Positions 11,528 through 23,535 of a stretch of 64,000 nucleotides of DNA are shown one piece after another. Numbering within the stretch: position 1 is the first letter of the stretch; the number at the start of each line of letters is the position of its first letter. The position numbers and the translations under genes were made by a program. The notes under the pieces were generated by a model. That model had not been told where the DNA came from, ran no database searches, and saw only the letters and a program-made list of their open reading frames with translations. Where the stretch lies: assembly GCA_037176885.1 (NCBI GenBank), contig JAWWNJ010000135.1, forward strand, positions 310,001 through 374,000. Direction: 5' to 3'. The DNA is from Favolaschia claudopus. Its lineage: Eukaryota > Basidiomycota > Agaricomycetes > Agaricales > Mycenaceae.

Positions 11528-12025
11528 GTGTTTCTCCGGCTTTGGCCTCAGGCCAAAAAGCCTCGGCTTTTTGGCTTTGGTACCAAGGCCAAAGCCAAGC
11601 CAAACTTTTGGCTTTTGACGGCTTTTGGCCCGGCTCGACGATCTCGCAAGCCAAAGCCAGGCCAAAAAGCCACGGCTTTGTGGACCCCCCAAGAACCCCC
11701 TCTCGGGAAGCCAGTGTGGACTTGTTTTCAAGCTGTGTATCCTCAATACTGACGATGGGGACTCACGGCTAAGTGTGCTGGGCCTCCTGAAGGTCAGATA
11801 AGTTTCTACATGATATTGATACCATATTGAGAGCGACTTATGAATTTTTTCAACCCACAGAAAGCAGTCGGAAGCGGCAGCCGAAAGCCATGGCTTAAGC
11901 CAAAGCCAGGCCGGGCCAAGCCAAAGCCGTGGGGTTTGGCCCGGCCTTGGGTTTGAAGAAGCCAAAGCCACCTCAAAGCGGGCCAAAGCCACGGCTTTCA
12001 GGCCAAGCCAAGGCCGGAAAAACAC
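11528..12025. mobile_element. Low-complexity inverted-repeat element built of GGCTTTGGC units, copy 1
   Basis: The ends are GTGTTTCTCCGGC and, on the other strand, GTGTTTTTCCGGCC, flanked by TA on both sides. The two outer parts are dense with GCCAAAGCC/GGCTTTGGC words that can pair with each other in many registers; the middle 200 bp is ordinary sequence. Reading frames over it are artefacts of the repeat. Confidence 0.65.
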
Positions 12026-13067
12026 TATCCGTCACCAAGGCCGAGACGAGGCGCTGCTGGAGATACCCGTCTACCGTCTTGTCAACCAGCTGGTTCGCGT
12101 CTGTACGTGCGACCATAGATGAAGTTAATTTACAGGTACCACGGCACAGGGCTGCATCATTGTATTTTGTAATTTCTTATTCGGTTGGTAGCACTTGTAG
12201 CCTGCAGCTGGGTGGTTCCAAATCATATAATCTCCTTGAAAGCGGCCCAGCGAGTCCGAACCAACGCAAGATTTTGTTCAGAAATAGTGGCTGCGAGGAG
12301 CTCGAGGAGATCGCACCTCCGATCCTCGACTTGGAATCCAACGAGCGGCCGGCGCGCCAAGCAAGCCATGCGTAAGAATGTCAAGCTGTTGAAACTGATA
12401 TCAGACAAGCAAGGATACTGGATTTGTGCAGCCAGCAGTTGCTGGAGACTCATAGTGAGGGAAAGGTAAGAAGGAAGGGGACGCGTACATAGGAAGGGGA
12501 CGTGTCGCGTCTCCGAGCTGACGCGCCGACAGCGTGTGAATCAATTTTCTACCCGAGTTCTCACATCTTTCTTTCAGTTTTCTCTGGTTTTTCTCAGTTT
12601 TTCTCTCGCATCAATTCTACCCGAGATTCTACCCGAGTTCTCAGAGAGAATTGTTCCCAACGGACTCAGTCTTCTCAGACTCGGAACAGCTGCGGAATGC
12701 TGCTAAGCTTGTCCGGAAGCGACATCTCTGCAGCGGATGTCGTGTTGGTCATTGTCTAAGATGAAGCAGATGTCGCGTCGGGCGTCGTCTGAGTCAAGTC
12801 TGAGTGGTTTGTTTTGCTGATTTTTGCCCGCAAGACCCGGAAATTAATAAGATCCAAGAGGTATGTACCGTGCTGGACGGGAATCAGGACGCGTAGAGCG
12901 CGAGGAAAGCAGAAAACGACTAATATTGATGAGTGCAAGAGCTGACGCGTCCCGTCACAGTCGTCACATTCAGTGACGATCAGGCTCTCGGCAGTGACGC
13001 GGCATTCAAAACAACTTGAGCGCGCAAGATCCTGTTTAAAATCATCGAAGACGATATCATGGGTGTA
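12026..13067. other. Region without a supported gene
   Basis: Several overlapping frames of 60-100 codons exist, but none has recognisable motifs or consistent splice sites. A CTCGGTTTTTCTCAGTTTTTCTC-like pyrimidine stretch lies near 12580-12610. Confidence 0.3.
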
Positions 13068-13257
13068 GGTGTTTCAATTTAGCCCAAAAATATTGCTTCA
13101 AGCCACGGCTGTCTGGCTTGGCTTGGCTCAGCGAAGCTCGGGCCAGGGGCCAAAGCCAGACAAAGCCAGAGAATTGGCCTGGCCTGGCTTGCCGAAGCCA
13201 TGGCTTGGCTTGGCCGGCTTCTGGCTTTGAGCCAGGGGCCCAGGGCCAGCAAAACAC
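13068..13257. mobile_element. GGCTTTGGC-type element, copy 2 (short)
   Basis: A short relative of 11528-12025 with ends GTGTTTC... and ...AAAACAC, flanked by TA. It is again almost wholly made of GGCTTGGC/GCCAAAGCC words. It lacks the unique middle part of copy 1. Confidence 0.55.
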
Positions 13258-13286
13258 TATCGGCACCTCAGCCGTCTCATCACTTA

Positions 13287-13803
13287 CTCGGTGTGACCAA
13301 AAGTAACCGGAATCGGAAATTGCGTGTTTTCAACCAGATTTTGTGGGTGACTGCTGGGCAAATTGGCCCTATTGGCAGTGTATAAACATATACAATTGCA
13401 TAAGAAGCAGGCAAAAGGTTGCATAGTCGCTTTGTCCTATTATTACACATTCTTTTATGTATGCTTTGAGGCGAGAAATTAGTGTGCCGAGTTGCCTCTC
13501 TCACTGAACAACGGGAAACACCTGGAAACCTTAGATATCGGATTTGTAAACTATTGGGATACTAAGCACTTTTTTGGGGTACTTACCGGCCTGAAATTCC
13601 GGCATCTCTCCCTCAAACATGTCCAAATTGGTCCAATTTCAAAGATTGATTCACCAACTCAAAACAATACATTGCATGTCATGCCCATACCATAGAAGTA
13701 GTAGATAAAATAATTTAGAAGAGCCCTGTATTACTTAAAGCTGTTTGAGTTTCGAAATTCCCCTCTAAAAAGCCAGATTCCGGTTACTTTTGGTCACACC
13801 GAG
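13287..13803. mobile_element. 517-bp MITE, TIR CTCGGTGTGACCAAAAGTAA, TA duplication
   Basis: The inverted termini CTCGGTGTGACCAAAAGTAA continue with CCGGAATC and are flanked by TA (13285-13286 and 13804-13805). The interior is AT-rich and non-coding. The TIR shares the block AAAAnTAACCGGAA with the MITE at 45960-46531, so the two look like diverged members of one superfamily. Confidence 0.85.
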
Positions 13804-13968
13804 TACACGTGATCCAGCACGCAGCTCCACCGGGAACTTCTCCATTGCGAGGGTGATGGCAAAACGGTCTAGGTTCCCACGGTGGGTCATTGTTTTACCC
13901 TTCCCCAAGGGGAAATCCCTCGGCCGGGAAAACAATTGTGCTTGAACGCGAGGATACTGCAAGACATA

Positions 13969-14350
13969 CAGTTGCGGCAAAATCAAATTACTTACCAAAT
14001 ATGGAAATTCTCATCAATCCCCTCCTTTTGCACCCAGATGAATGGTTGTTTCATGCGGTAAGCGGACAGAAATACTTAGAGGCTCCATCTTGTACGCCTG
14101 GTGTAGAAAAATTTGTGTCTTTGCATTGATGTTGGCTGGATAGCCGCCAAGTTTGTGTATATCAAAGTGCGGCCAAAATCAGTTGGAAGTATGATGAATT
14201 TGGTTATTTTTTGTGCCTAGATGTATTCAATCAAAGAAGTACAGGCCTTTTGTGCCATTCCAGCCTACGTATGGATGGTTTTTCTGTGCGGTCGGGCAGT
14301 TCTGATGAGAATTTCCTTATTTGGTAAGTAATTTGATCTTGCCGCAACTG
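13969..14350. mobile_element. 382-bp MITE, TIR CAGTTGCGGCAA, TA duplication
   Basis: Termini of about 55 bp starting CAGTTGCGGCAAAATCAAAT are inverted repeats, with a few mismatches, and TA flanks both sides. The interior has no supported gene. TA duplication and TIRs starting CAG fit Tc1/mariner/pogo-type MITEs. Confidence 0.85.
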
Positions 14351-15152
14351 TATGTGCTTCGTTTATTACTCTAATGAGTCTCCCAATACACTAGACACAA
14401 TATAAACCCTCCTTGCGCACTGTCCTGTAACCAATATTCCACAAATCATTGGAGGTGTATTTCTACCTTCGGAGTGGTACAGATGGCAAGTAACAGTGGG
14501 GAACGGCTGAAAAGGCGGTGGAATGTGTCTCATAAAGGTGCAGGAGGATTTGATCCAGAAATGGTGACACAGAAGGGTTGGGGATGGGTCGGGAAGCGGG
14601 TACTCCAGACAGATCTGGGCGGTAGGCGGAGTAAACACCGTCGCAAATGCCAAGGACGGAGTATCATGGATTGACGAGTCCTCCCATGAGCTGAGAAGGC
14701 AATTTGTGAACAGACAAGGCCGCACAGAGCGACGTACATGAGGCGTATGAGATCCCCTCCAAATGATGGCCCCTTTCGGAATTTTGCCTACCCCGGTCGA
14801 GGAACATGACGGAATAGACGACATGTCCTTCAGACTTGACGTTCAGCACAAGAAACTGCGCATATGATGGCAGGAGAGATAGTGGGGAGTCGCAGAAAGC
14901 AAGCGCGCGGTTTCCGGGTCCTGCACCGCCACCCTGAGAATTTTTTTACGTTTTCCGCATTGACTTGAAAAGCGCTATAAGGCAACCTTGAGGCCTCGAG
15001 GCATTGGCTGTCTCGACAAGTTGCCGTCCGACCACGTCACTCACGTACATACGTTGCTTCCGCTCTTCGATTTTCTCAGGACCTTGAGGCACCCGATATC
15101 AGCCGACATCATACTGATATCATGGTCTGTGACAAGTCTCTTATCCTACCCC

Positions 15153-17882
15153 ATGAGCGCCCCTTCTGAAAAGTCCCTCCCCAGCGGAAACGAGCACAAC
15201 GGAGCGTCAAAAGCGGTGGAAAATGAGGAAGACGCCTACCAGACCTTGAAACTCGGAGTATGGCGCATTTTGCTGCCGAACGAGATTGTCTCGGGGGGTA
15301 TCGTATCCGCAACGAAGCATAAGTGTCGCGCAATTGTCCAAGCGTATCCCGTAGTCCAGCAATTTTTCCGACAAGTCTACGACCTCAATCCGCACCTCTG
15401 TCTCCTGTTCATTGCACTGAAGTTATGGGGCGAAATCGAATCAGTCGTGTTTTTGTATGTTTCTGGGCGACTACTGCGCATCGTGCATTTTTCTTCTTCT
15501 CCCTGTTTCGACTCTTTCTGACTCTTGACTGCGAATTTGGATGCAGATAGAAGTCGGGATTACTGAAGGCCGGCCAGACAGCTCCGCCATTCTCCAAGCA
15601 CTTTTCGCGCATCTGATCTGTGTCACCGTAACTGCCACTGCGCGCTTGGGGCGGTAAGTCTTTATTTATTCTATGCCCTCTGCGGGAAATTCTCATCAGA
15701 TGCCAGGGACTATGTATCGCCCATCCTCGAAAACACCGTCTCCATGCACTTCGATGACTACCTGCTGCGAGGTGTTTGTGAGAAATCTTTCCGCGAAGTA
15801 TGGAATACTCACTTCATTACCAGCGAAACTGCACCTCGATATGCCTACGGCCGCGGCCACGGTTGCCTCTAATCAATCAGTCGTTTCCTGACGAGTAACT
15901 TCGTAGATACGAGTAATAGAACCCAAGCTTTGGCCTTCCATGCGTGGATCTCATTCGATGGTCTTTGCGATGCGTTCATGCGGCTATTTGGACTTGTCAG
16001 CCAGCTTTTGTATATATCCCAGCAGCCGAACGCCGGTCTGCTATTTACGGTGATAGCCTTGGCACGGCCTGTGATGACGTTGGTGAACGAGAAGACCCTT
16101 TGGCTCCAACGTGAATAAGTTGAATTCGAGCCGTACATCTGACTGACTAACGCGATCTGTTCCCAGCACATGTCGCATATTCGCTACCTGCGTCTGAAAT
16201 CGCTAGAGACTATGGGGCAGTCCCGATTTCGAGGGGATATAATATCCGGTGGGATTGCCGAGTGGATCACTGAAGGTATGCTTCGCATTCTTTCGATCAA
16301 GCTTAATAGCTGACGGAATATTTGGAGAGTACAACGGAGCAAAAGATGCCCTCGGTACAATTGGCTCCCAACATTCGTGGACGTTGTACGCCATGGAGAC
16401 CTCGCCCTTGAATCAACTTCTCGCTGATTGGTCAGGCGCGTTACCTACGGTTGGCGCAAATCAAATCTTCAGTGATCGAAGATTTAATTTTACTTTTCAG
16501 ATGTACTGGGCACTAAACGCGCTCCTCTATCCCTCTCAATTGTCCATGACCTCCATAGCAATTCTACAACAATACTCCGCCAGCTTAAACTCATCGCTGC
16601 AGATGCTGTTTGGGGGCTTCTCGAGAGTAGGAAAATGCTTTACCGATATTAAAACTCTGTTTGACGCTGCGAGTATCGTGAACCAGATCGTGGATGGAGA
16701 TTTGGCGTACCCAAGGGCAGAGGCTGAATTCGAGGAATCAAAAGGGATGAATATCGAGCTTCAGTAAGCGCTTCCTTCTCATATCAGTTGTTATTGTCCA
16801 ACGCTCATCGCTGACCCTTCAGGAGCGTTTCGTTTGCATACCCCGGCGAAAAATCCAAAGAATCCGCGCTCAACAACATCTCCCTCTGCATCCCCGCCGG
16901 GTCCCTCGTGGTCATCGTCGGTGCAAACGGTAGCGGCAAATCCACCATCATCAAGCTCATCACACGCATGTATGACGTCGCCGGTGACGGCGGCGGGCAA
17001 GTCATCATTGATGGCATTCCAATTCAGCGCTACCGCATGGCAGACCTGCGTCAGGCGCAGGCGACGCTCACACAGGAGCATAAGCTGTACCCGCTGACGC
17101 TCGCTGAGAATATCGGGCTTGGGCACCCGAAGAGGGTGCGCGACAAGGAAATGATCCTGAAGGCCGCGAAGGACGGGGGCGCGGAGGAGCTGGTGGGGAA
17201 AATGAAGAATGGGATGGAGACGATGTTGGACCCTGTTAGGACGTCGTTTGGGTATCAGCTGGATGATGAGAAGCATAGGACATTGAAGGGCGTGTTGGAG
17301 AAGTTGGAGATGGCGACGGAAGTGTCTGGTATGTTGTTTCATTCTGTCCTTTCCGATAACTGATTGGGGAATGCGAAGGTGGAGGCTTGTAGCGTGAGTG
17401 ACCTTTATATCTCCGTAAATTCGTTATTCTGACTTATGATACCAGCTCACGAACGTTCATGCGATTCCAAACAAATAAAATCAGGCTGCTATGCGTTGAC
17501 GAGCCCTCTAGCGCATTAGACCCCCGCGGAGAATTCGAACTCTTCGAGCGGCTACGACAAACCGCAGAAGGAAAGACCATGATCTTCGTGACGCATCGGT
17601 TCGGGCATCTCACCAAGCACGCGGATATTATTCTGTGGGTCCTCCGATTCCCATCGTCTATCTTATAATTCTTACTTAATGGTGCTGAAAATCAGATGCA
17701 TGAAGAATGGGGCGGTGATTGAGTCGGGAACACATAAGGAGCTTTTGACGCGCAATGGAGAGTATGCGAGTCTGTACAACGTTCAGGCTCAAGCTTTTAC
17801 GGAGTCAGAGGTATGCTAACGCGTTTCGCTGCTTACTATACCTATTTGCTTGGTCTGATTTATTATCAAGACGTCAGCGTGA
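15153..17882 (+). pseudogene. ABC transporter gene, many short introns, signature motif damaged
   Basis: Encodes a membrane domain followed by one nucleotide-binding domain, the layout of a half-size exporter of fungal membranes. The start chosen is the ATG at 15153 (MSAPSEKSLPSGNEHNG). The ATP site is clear: Walker A GANGSGKST at about 16920-16946, Q-loop region TLTQEHKLYPLTLAENIG, Walker B RLLCVDEPSSALDP at about 17480-17520, and H-loop FVTHRFG. Introns are short GT-AG (for example 17700-side and 17816-17870), and the last exon ends in TGA at 17882. At the ABC signature (about 17330-17400) the exon pieces read VSGG then RLVASRTFMR, with about three codons plus one base missing, which destroys both the motif and the frame. 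Another frame break lies near 15870. The substrate cannot be told from the sequence. Confidence 0.75.
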
Positions 17883-18439
17883 GGGGAACGGACTTTTGGA
17901 TATGCTGTAGCCACAGGACAGGTTTTAATAGCGAGTTTGCGATGCAGCCATTGGATGGCTAATGGCTGCACAAAAGTCGCATTGACAAAGGATAGTCCAC
18001 ATCTCAGCATCCCAACTTCATTCCAGCCGGCTTGTGTGTAATTCGACACCCATCTTTGGGCCATCAAAATCTCCTAATCGAGAAATTGTTAGCCATTCAA
18101 TAGCTCCAATGGCTCATCGCAAACCCTCTAATACCTCACCACGTCTCAATGAATGTGATTCTTCCGGTGTGTGCTTATCGAGAACGGAGACCTGCATTTA
18201 AGCGCATTGTCACTCCCGCCCTCCAGCTCAATACATAGAGCAAGAAGTATTCACACACAAAACACGCAGGCTGTAGTCAATTCCACTCATTTGCATTGTC
18301 TTGTCGGAAAAAAGAGAGCGTTGCTTGAAACGGCTTGACCCGGGTTTTGAAGCCATTACAACGTCATAATTCACTGTCCCTGCAATCAGCACGGCAAGTA
18401 GGTTATGGAAAGAATTTGTTTAGCTGGGTAGTACTAGAA

Positions 18440-18903
18440 CAAAATACGAAGATCTGTCGCTGTCCTGATGCTCTTCGGTATCGATCAAGGAAGGCGGTGA
18501 GAAAAGCAGGTAAACAACTTGCTCACCCGAGTTTTGTAGACTCCACTGAGCAACAATGGACAAGTAGATGCACTTACAACGGAAATAAACTTGGGGGGTA
18601 GCGTGGCCGTCGCTGCTGCGCGGCAGGACTCGTACCTGATGACAAAGTTCAGACTCGGAAATTCCACCTTCGAGCACCTGGTCTTTCGCTCGACGAGAAG
18701 GACGAGGTGACGATAGCCACCAGTGTTATCTCTTCAATCACCTGGCTGCTGGAGCGGGAGCGGGGCGACGTTCAGCTCCGCAATTACTCCGGCACTTCGG
18801 ACCATCCCCAATATCCCGACAAGCAAGGTGCCACTATCAACGCATTCCAACATCTTGTCTATCTGTACTCTAAGAAGCCGCTGGTTTGGCCGACATTCAA
18901 GGT
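18440..18903 (+). pseudogene. Unrecognised coding fragment
   Basis: Coherent peptide text appears in two frames: MTKFRLGNSTFEHLVFR (18642-18695), then after a one-base shift LDEKDEVTIATSVISSITWL, NYSGTSDHPQYPDKQG and HLVYLYSKKPLVWPTFK, ending at a donor-like GTGTGT at 18901. A GTAGGTTATGG donor-like site lies upstream at 18400. I do not recognise the family. It may be a piece of a host gene broken by one frameshift. Confidence 0.35.
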
Positions 18904-19296
18904 GTGTTTTATTTTCTTGATCAACTTCGTCAAAGTTCAAGGCTTTTCCATAACATTTTTCCGACAGAGGCTAGAAGGAAGAATTGATGAGTGAGAGTGT
19001 CGGGGGAAGAGATTGATTCAAACTTACATTTGAAGGTGCGATCAGCTGCAAGAATGAAAGTAAGGTCACCCAAAGCGATGGCCTTTTTGAGTTCGGCGAG
19101 AGAGCGATTTCCGCAGGCCTCGATTGTGGGGCCTTCGATGATAAGCTCGCGGGGTCAAGTTGACAGCTATGTACAAAACACTGGAGCGCTCCGAAAAAAA
19201 GTTCACACAACGGTTTTGACAGCTCCTGCCTAATTCGGCCAGCCCGCTCCACTCTCTCCAACGACACTCGCCCTTTCGTCCTGCTCCTGGAACGTA

Positions 19297-19636
19297 TGGG
19301 AGCAACCGTCACGGTAACGGTGGGATCGGTTGCGTTGCCTTTTTTTCATCGCGTAACGGTCACGATTGAGGCCGTTGCCTGAAAAAAAGCGTGACACCTT
19401 AAGAAAAAAATCAGATTTCGCCCTGAAAAAATGTGAGTGACTCTGCTTTGCGTTCTGCGTGCTCGCTGCTGTGATAGCAGAGGTCGCTGCGATTAAGAGG
19501 CAGAATCGAGTAATATTACGCCATGGTTGTCAATGGTTGCCTCACTTGGCAACGGTCACGGTAAACGAGGCCTCCGTTGCTTGGAAAAAAGGCAACCGTA
19601 ACCCGTTTTGTCACGGTCCCTTGGGCGTTGCTCCCA
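19297..19636. mobile_element. 340-bp MITE, TIR TGGGAGCAAC, TA duplication
   Basis: The ends are TGGGAGCAACCGTCACGG and, on the other strand, TGGGAGCAACGCCC, with TA on both sides. The interior is full of CGGTAACGG/GTCACGG and GGCAACGG words, so it can fold into several alternative hairpins. It is non-coding. Confidence 0.75.
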
Positions 19637-19639
19637 TAC

Positions 19640-20682
19640 AGGCAGCTACAGTAGAAAACATATACGAAATAATAAGCTGTCTGTCCCCTACCTTACTAGG
19701 TCGTGGTCAACCAACATGCAGAGACCCTTCAGGCCGTTAGCAGAGGTTATTGAGTAGCATCAAGGAATAGCGAGAGGAAAATGACGATAAATCGGCTTGT
19801 ATGCTCCAACTGCTGGCAGCTATAGCGCGCATTCCAATGAGGAAAGTATGGTGTTGGAAGTAGATGATAACACGCTCAGGAAGTACGCGCGAGCACTGAG
19901 CTGTCGCTGGTGTAGCGGCAGACAACATGATATGCGAGTCGAGGAGGTGGAGATCGATAACGGGACGAAGCGGAGAGGCGGAAACCCTTGGGAGGCCCGG
20001 GTAATAACGACGATGGGTAATGAAAATGCTCGCTAACGGTCGCTAACCCGGAGGAGACGGTGACGCGCGGGCCGCTGGATGCTCTGTCCAGTGAGACATG
20101 GAGGTGATCGTGGAATAACAACGTCGACAAGGATTAGCGATCGTGAACCCCGTCAGGTCGTGTCAACAGGCTCGGGGCATGCTGTTCAGGGACACGGAGG
20201 AAGAAGAGGAAGAGATTGATTAGGATGTTCGAGGCATGCAACTCTGGACACGAAGAGTTTCTCAACAAGGATCATGAACATGATCTGCACTGGTGCAGGT
20301 ACAAAATGCCTGAGCTGTCATGCAGTGCAGACAGCGAGCAGCGGTATGCATTAGCCATAGTGCACTGCAAAGGATACGGAAAGCGGCGGTGAGATCAATA
20401 GTATACCCCACGGCGGCAGAGGTATATGGCTGGGTTGAATCTTTTGATACGCAGCTACGGCGCGCAGTTTCGATATTCAAAGAGAAAGATGAGGAGGAAG
20501 TTCGTTTGAAGTTCGTATCTTGCCATGCCTCGTGATGGATAAGAAAGCAGAGGATGGTCATAGTTGACTCCGTTGGCCAGCCTCCCAAACCAGCCATCAG
20601 GGTTCAGAGATGCAACAACGAATGAAGAGGTTTGGGGGCGACAAGAACGTTCGAAAAGCCCTCGTACCCAAGGAGCAAGGGG
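19640..20682. other. Region without a supported gene
   Basis: Open frames of 60-110 codons occur on both strands but lack motifs, splice sites or an upstream context that would support any of them. Confidence 0.3.
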
Positions 20683-20869
20683 CGCGGTGGTGTAGTGGCA
20701 TCCATCGTCTCCGGGGAGAGTCGCGTGAGTTTTGCTCACGACGGCGAGGGCCCTCGTTGGTTCGATTCCCTGCCCCGCACCCGGGATAAAACACTTTAGA
20801 CACTCTCGGCTTCTGCCCTCCGACTTTTCAAACTCCGTTCCCTCCGCTTCGGCAAATTTCACGTTTGAT
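20683..20869 (+). mobile_element. SINE, tRNA-like head part (part 1 of 3)
   Basis: The head has a box-A-like GGTGTAGTGGCATCC and a perfect box B GGTTCGATTCC followed by CTGCCCCGCACC, about 75 bp apart, as in a tRNA-derived RNA polymerase III promoter. The acceptor stem does not close properly (only GGGGC/GCCCC), so it is not a working tRNA gene. The body (CTCCGACTTTTCAAACTCCG...) also starts the truncated SINE at 45112. The element is interrupted at TTTGAT by element E and continues at 27682. Confidence 0.75.
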
Positions 20870-20885
20870 TGGGGGAGCTTGCTCC

Positions 20886-21476
20886 TAGACCGGTAACCGA
20901 TCTCTCGTATGAAGACAATCGTTCATAGAGAGACCGGTCGATCTGGTATTTATTTACCGGGATGCCAGAGACGTCACGTTTCTGGCACGTGTACTGCTGT
21001 CATCTTGCTACAACACCCCCACTAGTCCTTTAACCGTACATGAATTTCTCTCTAAAGATCCGTTATAACTGTATACATATTTCCCTACTACATACACATG
21101 TCTCTCCAATACCCAAGCACCTACCTATAGTCCGGGATACGTAGTAGCATCTTACGCCGTAAACGGCGTCTAGTTACTATAAAAATGGAAACTTATTATT
21201 ATTATCTTGCTTACGCGACACTTCTCTCTGTCCAATTTCATTGTCTTGACGGGCCTCCTGCGCCATGAAATGTTTTTACTCTATGATATGCAGTTTCTTG
21301 AATGAAATCACACCTCCTCGACAGCCAAAAGGATGGAATTAGCAAGAGAGACGTATCATGTAAGCAAGATGACATGACAGAAACGTGACGTCTCTGGCAT
21401 CCCGGTAAATAAATACCAGATCGACCGGTCTCTCTATGAACGATTGTCTTCATACGAGAGATCGGTTACCGGTCTA
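20886..21476. mobile_element. 591-bp MULE-type MITE with 9-bp target duplication
   Basis: The terminal inverted repeats are about 100 bp long, essentially identical, and begin TAGACCGGTAACCGATCTCT. The flanking 9-mers are both GCTTGCTCC (20877-20885 and 21477-21485). The target is the hairpin of element E. Long TIRs with a 9-bp duplication are the hallmark of Mutator-like elements. No transposase is encoded. Confidence 0.9.
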
Positions 21477-22132
21477 GCTTGCTCCCCCTTTATCAGAGCC
21501 GTCACCGAAAAGCAATAATCTGTGCTCTTGCACTTTTGATGGGTATCGTGACGTCTGATGTGATCGATGAAGCCGTGATAAATTGCTGTTCCAGTGTAAT
21601 GCCAGGTAATGCCGCGATGTTCCTGCTGATCTTTCGGCAACACTGCTTGATCCTGTCTGATGGAAGCATGTGCTGCACTGATTGACCTACCCCCGAGTTC
21701 ATAAGTAGGTTTCTTAGTCTTTCTAGCTATTGAATGTGTATTGAACGACTATCTTCAAAGTAGTATATAAAGTCTTGTTACGAGACTATTGAATGTGCAC
21801 TATTACGTAAGTAGAGCAGGGAGATATACTTTGCCGAAATCATAAGTACACTGACTCGGAAATAGTATTGGATCACGTCACTCGTGAGAAAGATGTTGCT
21901 CGCGCGCTAGAGCGTAGGAGTCTTCCCGAGTTTTTATGCACGCAAACAGATAGTAATGAGGTGTAATATATACATGTAAAATATCGAGCAAGCAAACTGA
22001 AAATTCGGCGCTGGATGGCCAGTTTGGCGATGATGAGTGATCCAATCATAAATCTGGTTTTGGCCGGTTTAGGAAATTGAAGTCAGAAACGCTCGTTCAA
22101 GGCATCGTTGGTGGAAATAAACACACCAGCCA

Positions 22133-22567
22133 CTAGTAACGGGTCTCCCCACCATTTGCCTTCAACAAATCCCGCACCCGAGTAGGCAAGCTGTCATATA
22201 ACTTGTCGATATATGCCTGATCAATTTTTTCCCACTCTTCCTCCAAAGCGGCCCATAATTCCTCCTTGTTCTTCGGCAGAGGGTCCCTAGCGCGCACCAT
22301 GGTCTCCAGATGATCCCAAAGATTCTCAATGATGTTCATATCCGGTGAATTTGGCGCCCAGGGAAGAACATCGAAGCCTTCAAGCTCGAGCCACCCCAAG
22401 GCATGCTTGGAGCGATGCTTTGAATCGCCATCCTGCTGAAAATAGACGGTCGAGCGATCCAAATCATGCTTGTCGAGGGTCCGCGGGAGGTTTTCGGCCA
22501 GGATATCGGTGTAACCGAAGCGGTCAATGATTCCGTCGATCCGGTGAAGTTGTCCGACACCATATCG
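22133..22567 (-). pseudogene. Tc1-type transposase, C-terminal half
   Basis: Reads GVGQLHRIDGIIDRFGYTDI, then STVYFQQDGDSKH (second catalytic Asp) and PWAPNSPDMNIIENLW (catalytic Glu, 34 residues after the Asp), and stops at 22133 (NGGETRY). The DD34E spacing is that of Tc1. Its first part is found about 4 kb upstream on the same strand (26566-27146). Just right of 22567 the sequence changes to CAGTAACCATATGAAGTTTG, also found at 25688. Confidence 0.85.
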
Positions 22568-22920
22568 GGTAATACCCAGTAACCATATGAAGTTTGATTA
22601 AACAATCCCTGTCTCGACAGCAAATCAGGTTAAGCGATCGTTAACTTAAACAGCCAGTAGGCGGCGCACCGGGCAGCCCTGTCAAGCTTGAACCTGTTTA
22701 ACGAGGATTCACGACTTTTGAACACTGTTGAACAAAACCGTTCAAATCGGTGTTCATCAATCAATTATATTGAGCGTAATATACCGAATACATTGATCTA
22801 CAGATTAACAGAACAGGATTAATCAGTGCTAATCCGACCGATTAACAAAACAGCAGACATGTTACTTGAACAAGATTCAAAACACGGTGAGAAGAAAAAA
22901 AGGGTGAAACACTACGAGTA

Positions 22921-23533
22921 AGATAGAGAGCGTGGGATCCCCGCACCCTTATGTCAGCATCACACTGTGACATTGTCACGCTCGACGTCGAGGGCTTATA
23001 GCACGATGCTAAGGTCCAGATTGGGAATTTTGCCTAATACAAGTCTTAGATAGAGGTTCAATGAAGGGTTCTTATTGGGCTGATTTGCCAAAATGTCCCT
23101 CGGTTTTTTGCTATATGACCCACAAAAAATTCGGACCACTTTTTTTTTCTGAGTGTTTCTATGTGGTTTTCTCACCAAATGGGACACTTTTCAAAGATTT
23201 CGGAGGAAAATTTGGCCAGCACAGCCACATGATAGTCATCTCGGCATGCTTCGGCAGCTCGCTTAAGGGTGGGACCTGTCAAACCTTTGCGGCGCAATGA
23301 GTGACAGAACACTGACAGAACCTCCTTGCAGTGTGGAAGGTGCTTTTCAAACCAAAAACCAAAATTTCAGAGCCGAAACAGCGAGAATGTCTTCTAAGTC
23401 TGTAGGTCAGCCCTTCCGCAGGCCGGAAAGAGCACGAAATTTTTTGTGCAACTGGGGATTTGGCCGTGGGAACGATTAATAAGTGTTACATAACGTGCTT
23501 AAGTAAGGTGCGGGGATCCCACGCTCTCTATCT
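22921..23533. mobile_element. MITE family A, copy 1 (613 bp), TA duplication
   Basis: The TIRs start AGATAGAGAGCGTGGGATCC and continue CCGCACC, flanked by TA at 22919-22920 and 23534-23535. It is nearly identical, in opposite orientation, to 53856-55129 but lacks the 685-bp palindromic element found there. No transposase is present. Confidence 0.9.
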
Positions 23534-23535
23534 TA

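Noticed and set aside
11525..12025. A 166-codon minus-strand protein rich in Leu-Trp-Pro-Lys
   Set aside because: It is a translation of GGCTTTGGC repeats.
14366..14824. A 152-codon minus-strand gene
   Set aside because: Proline/serine/cysteine-rich text without motifs or splice sites, next to a MITE; no support beyond length.
16791..17342. A 183-codon minus-strand gene
   Set aside because: It is antisense to the ABC transporter nucleotide-binding domain, whose Walker motifs lie on the plus strand.
20690..20790. A tRNA gene
   Set aside because: A and B boxes are present, but the acceptor stem and anticodon arm do not fold as a tRNA, and the sequence continues into a repeated SINE body.
21000..21385. 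A Copia LTR inside the MULE-type MITE
   Set aside because: CAACACCCCCACTAG looked LTR-like, but there is no second copy, no TG...CA border and the 9-bp duplication belongs to the whole 591-bp unit.
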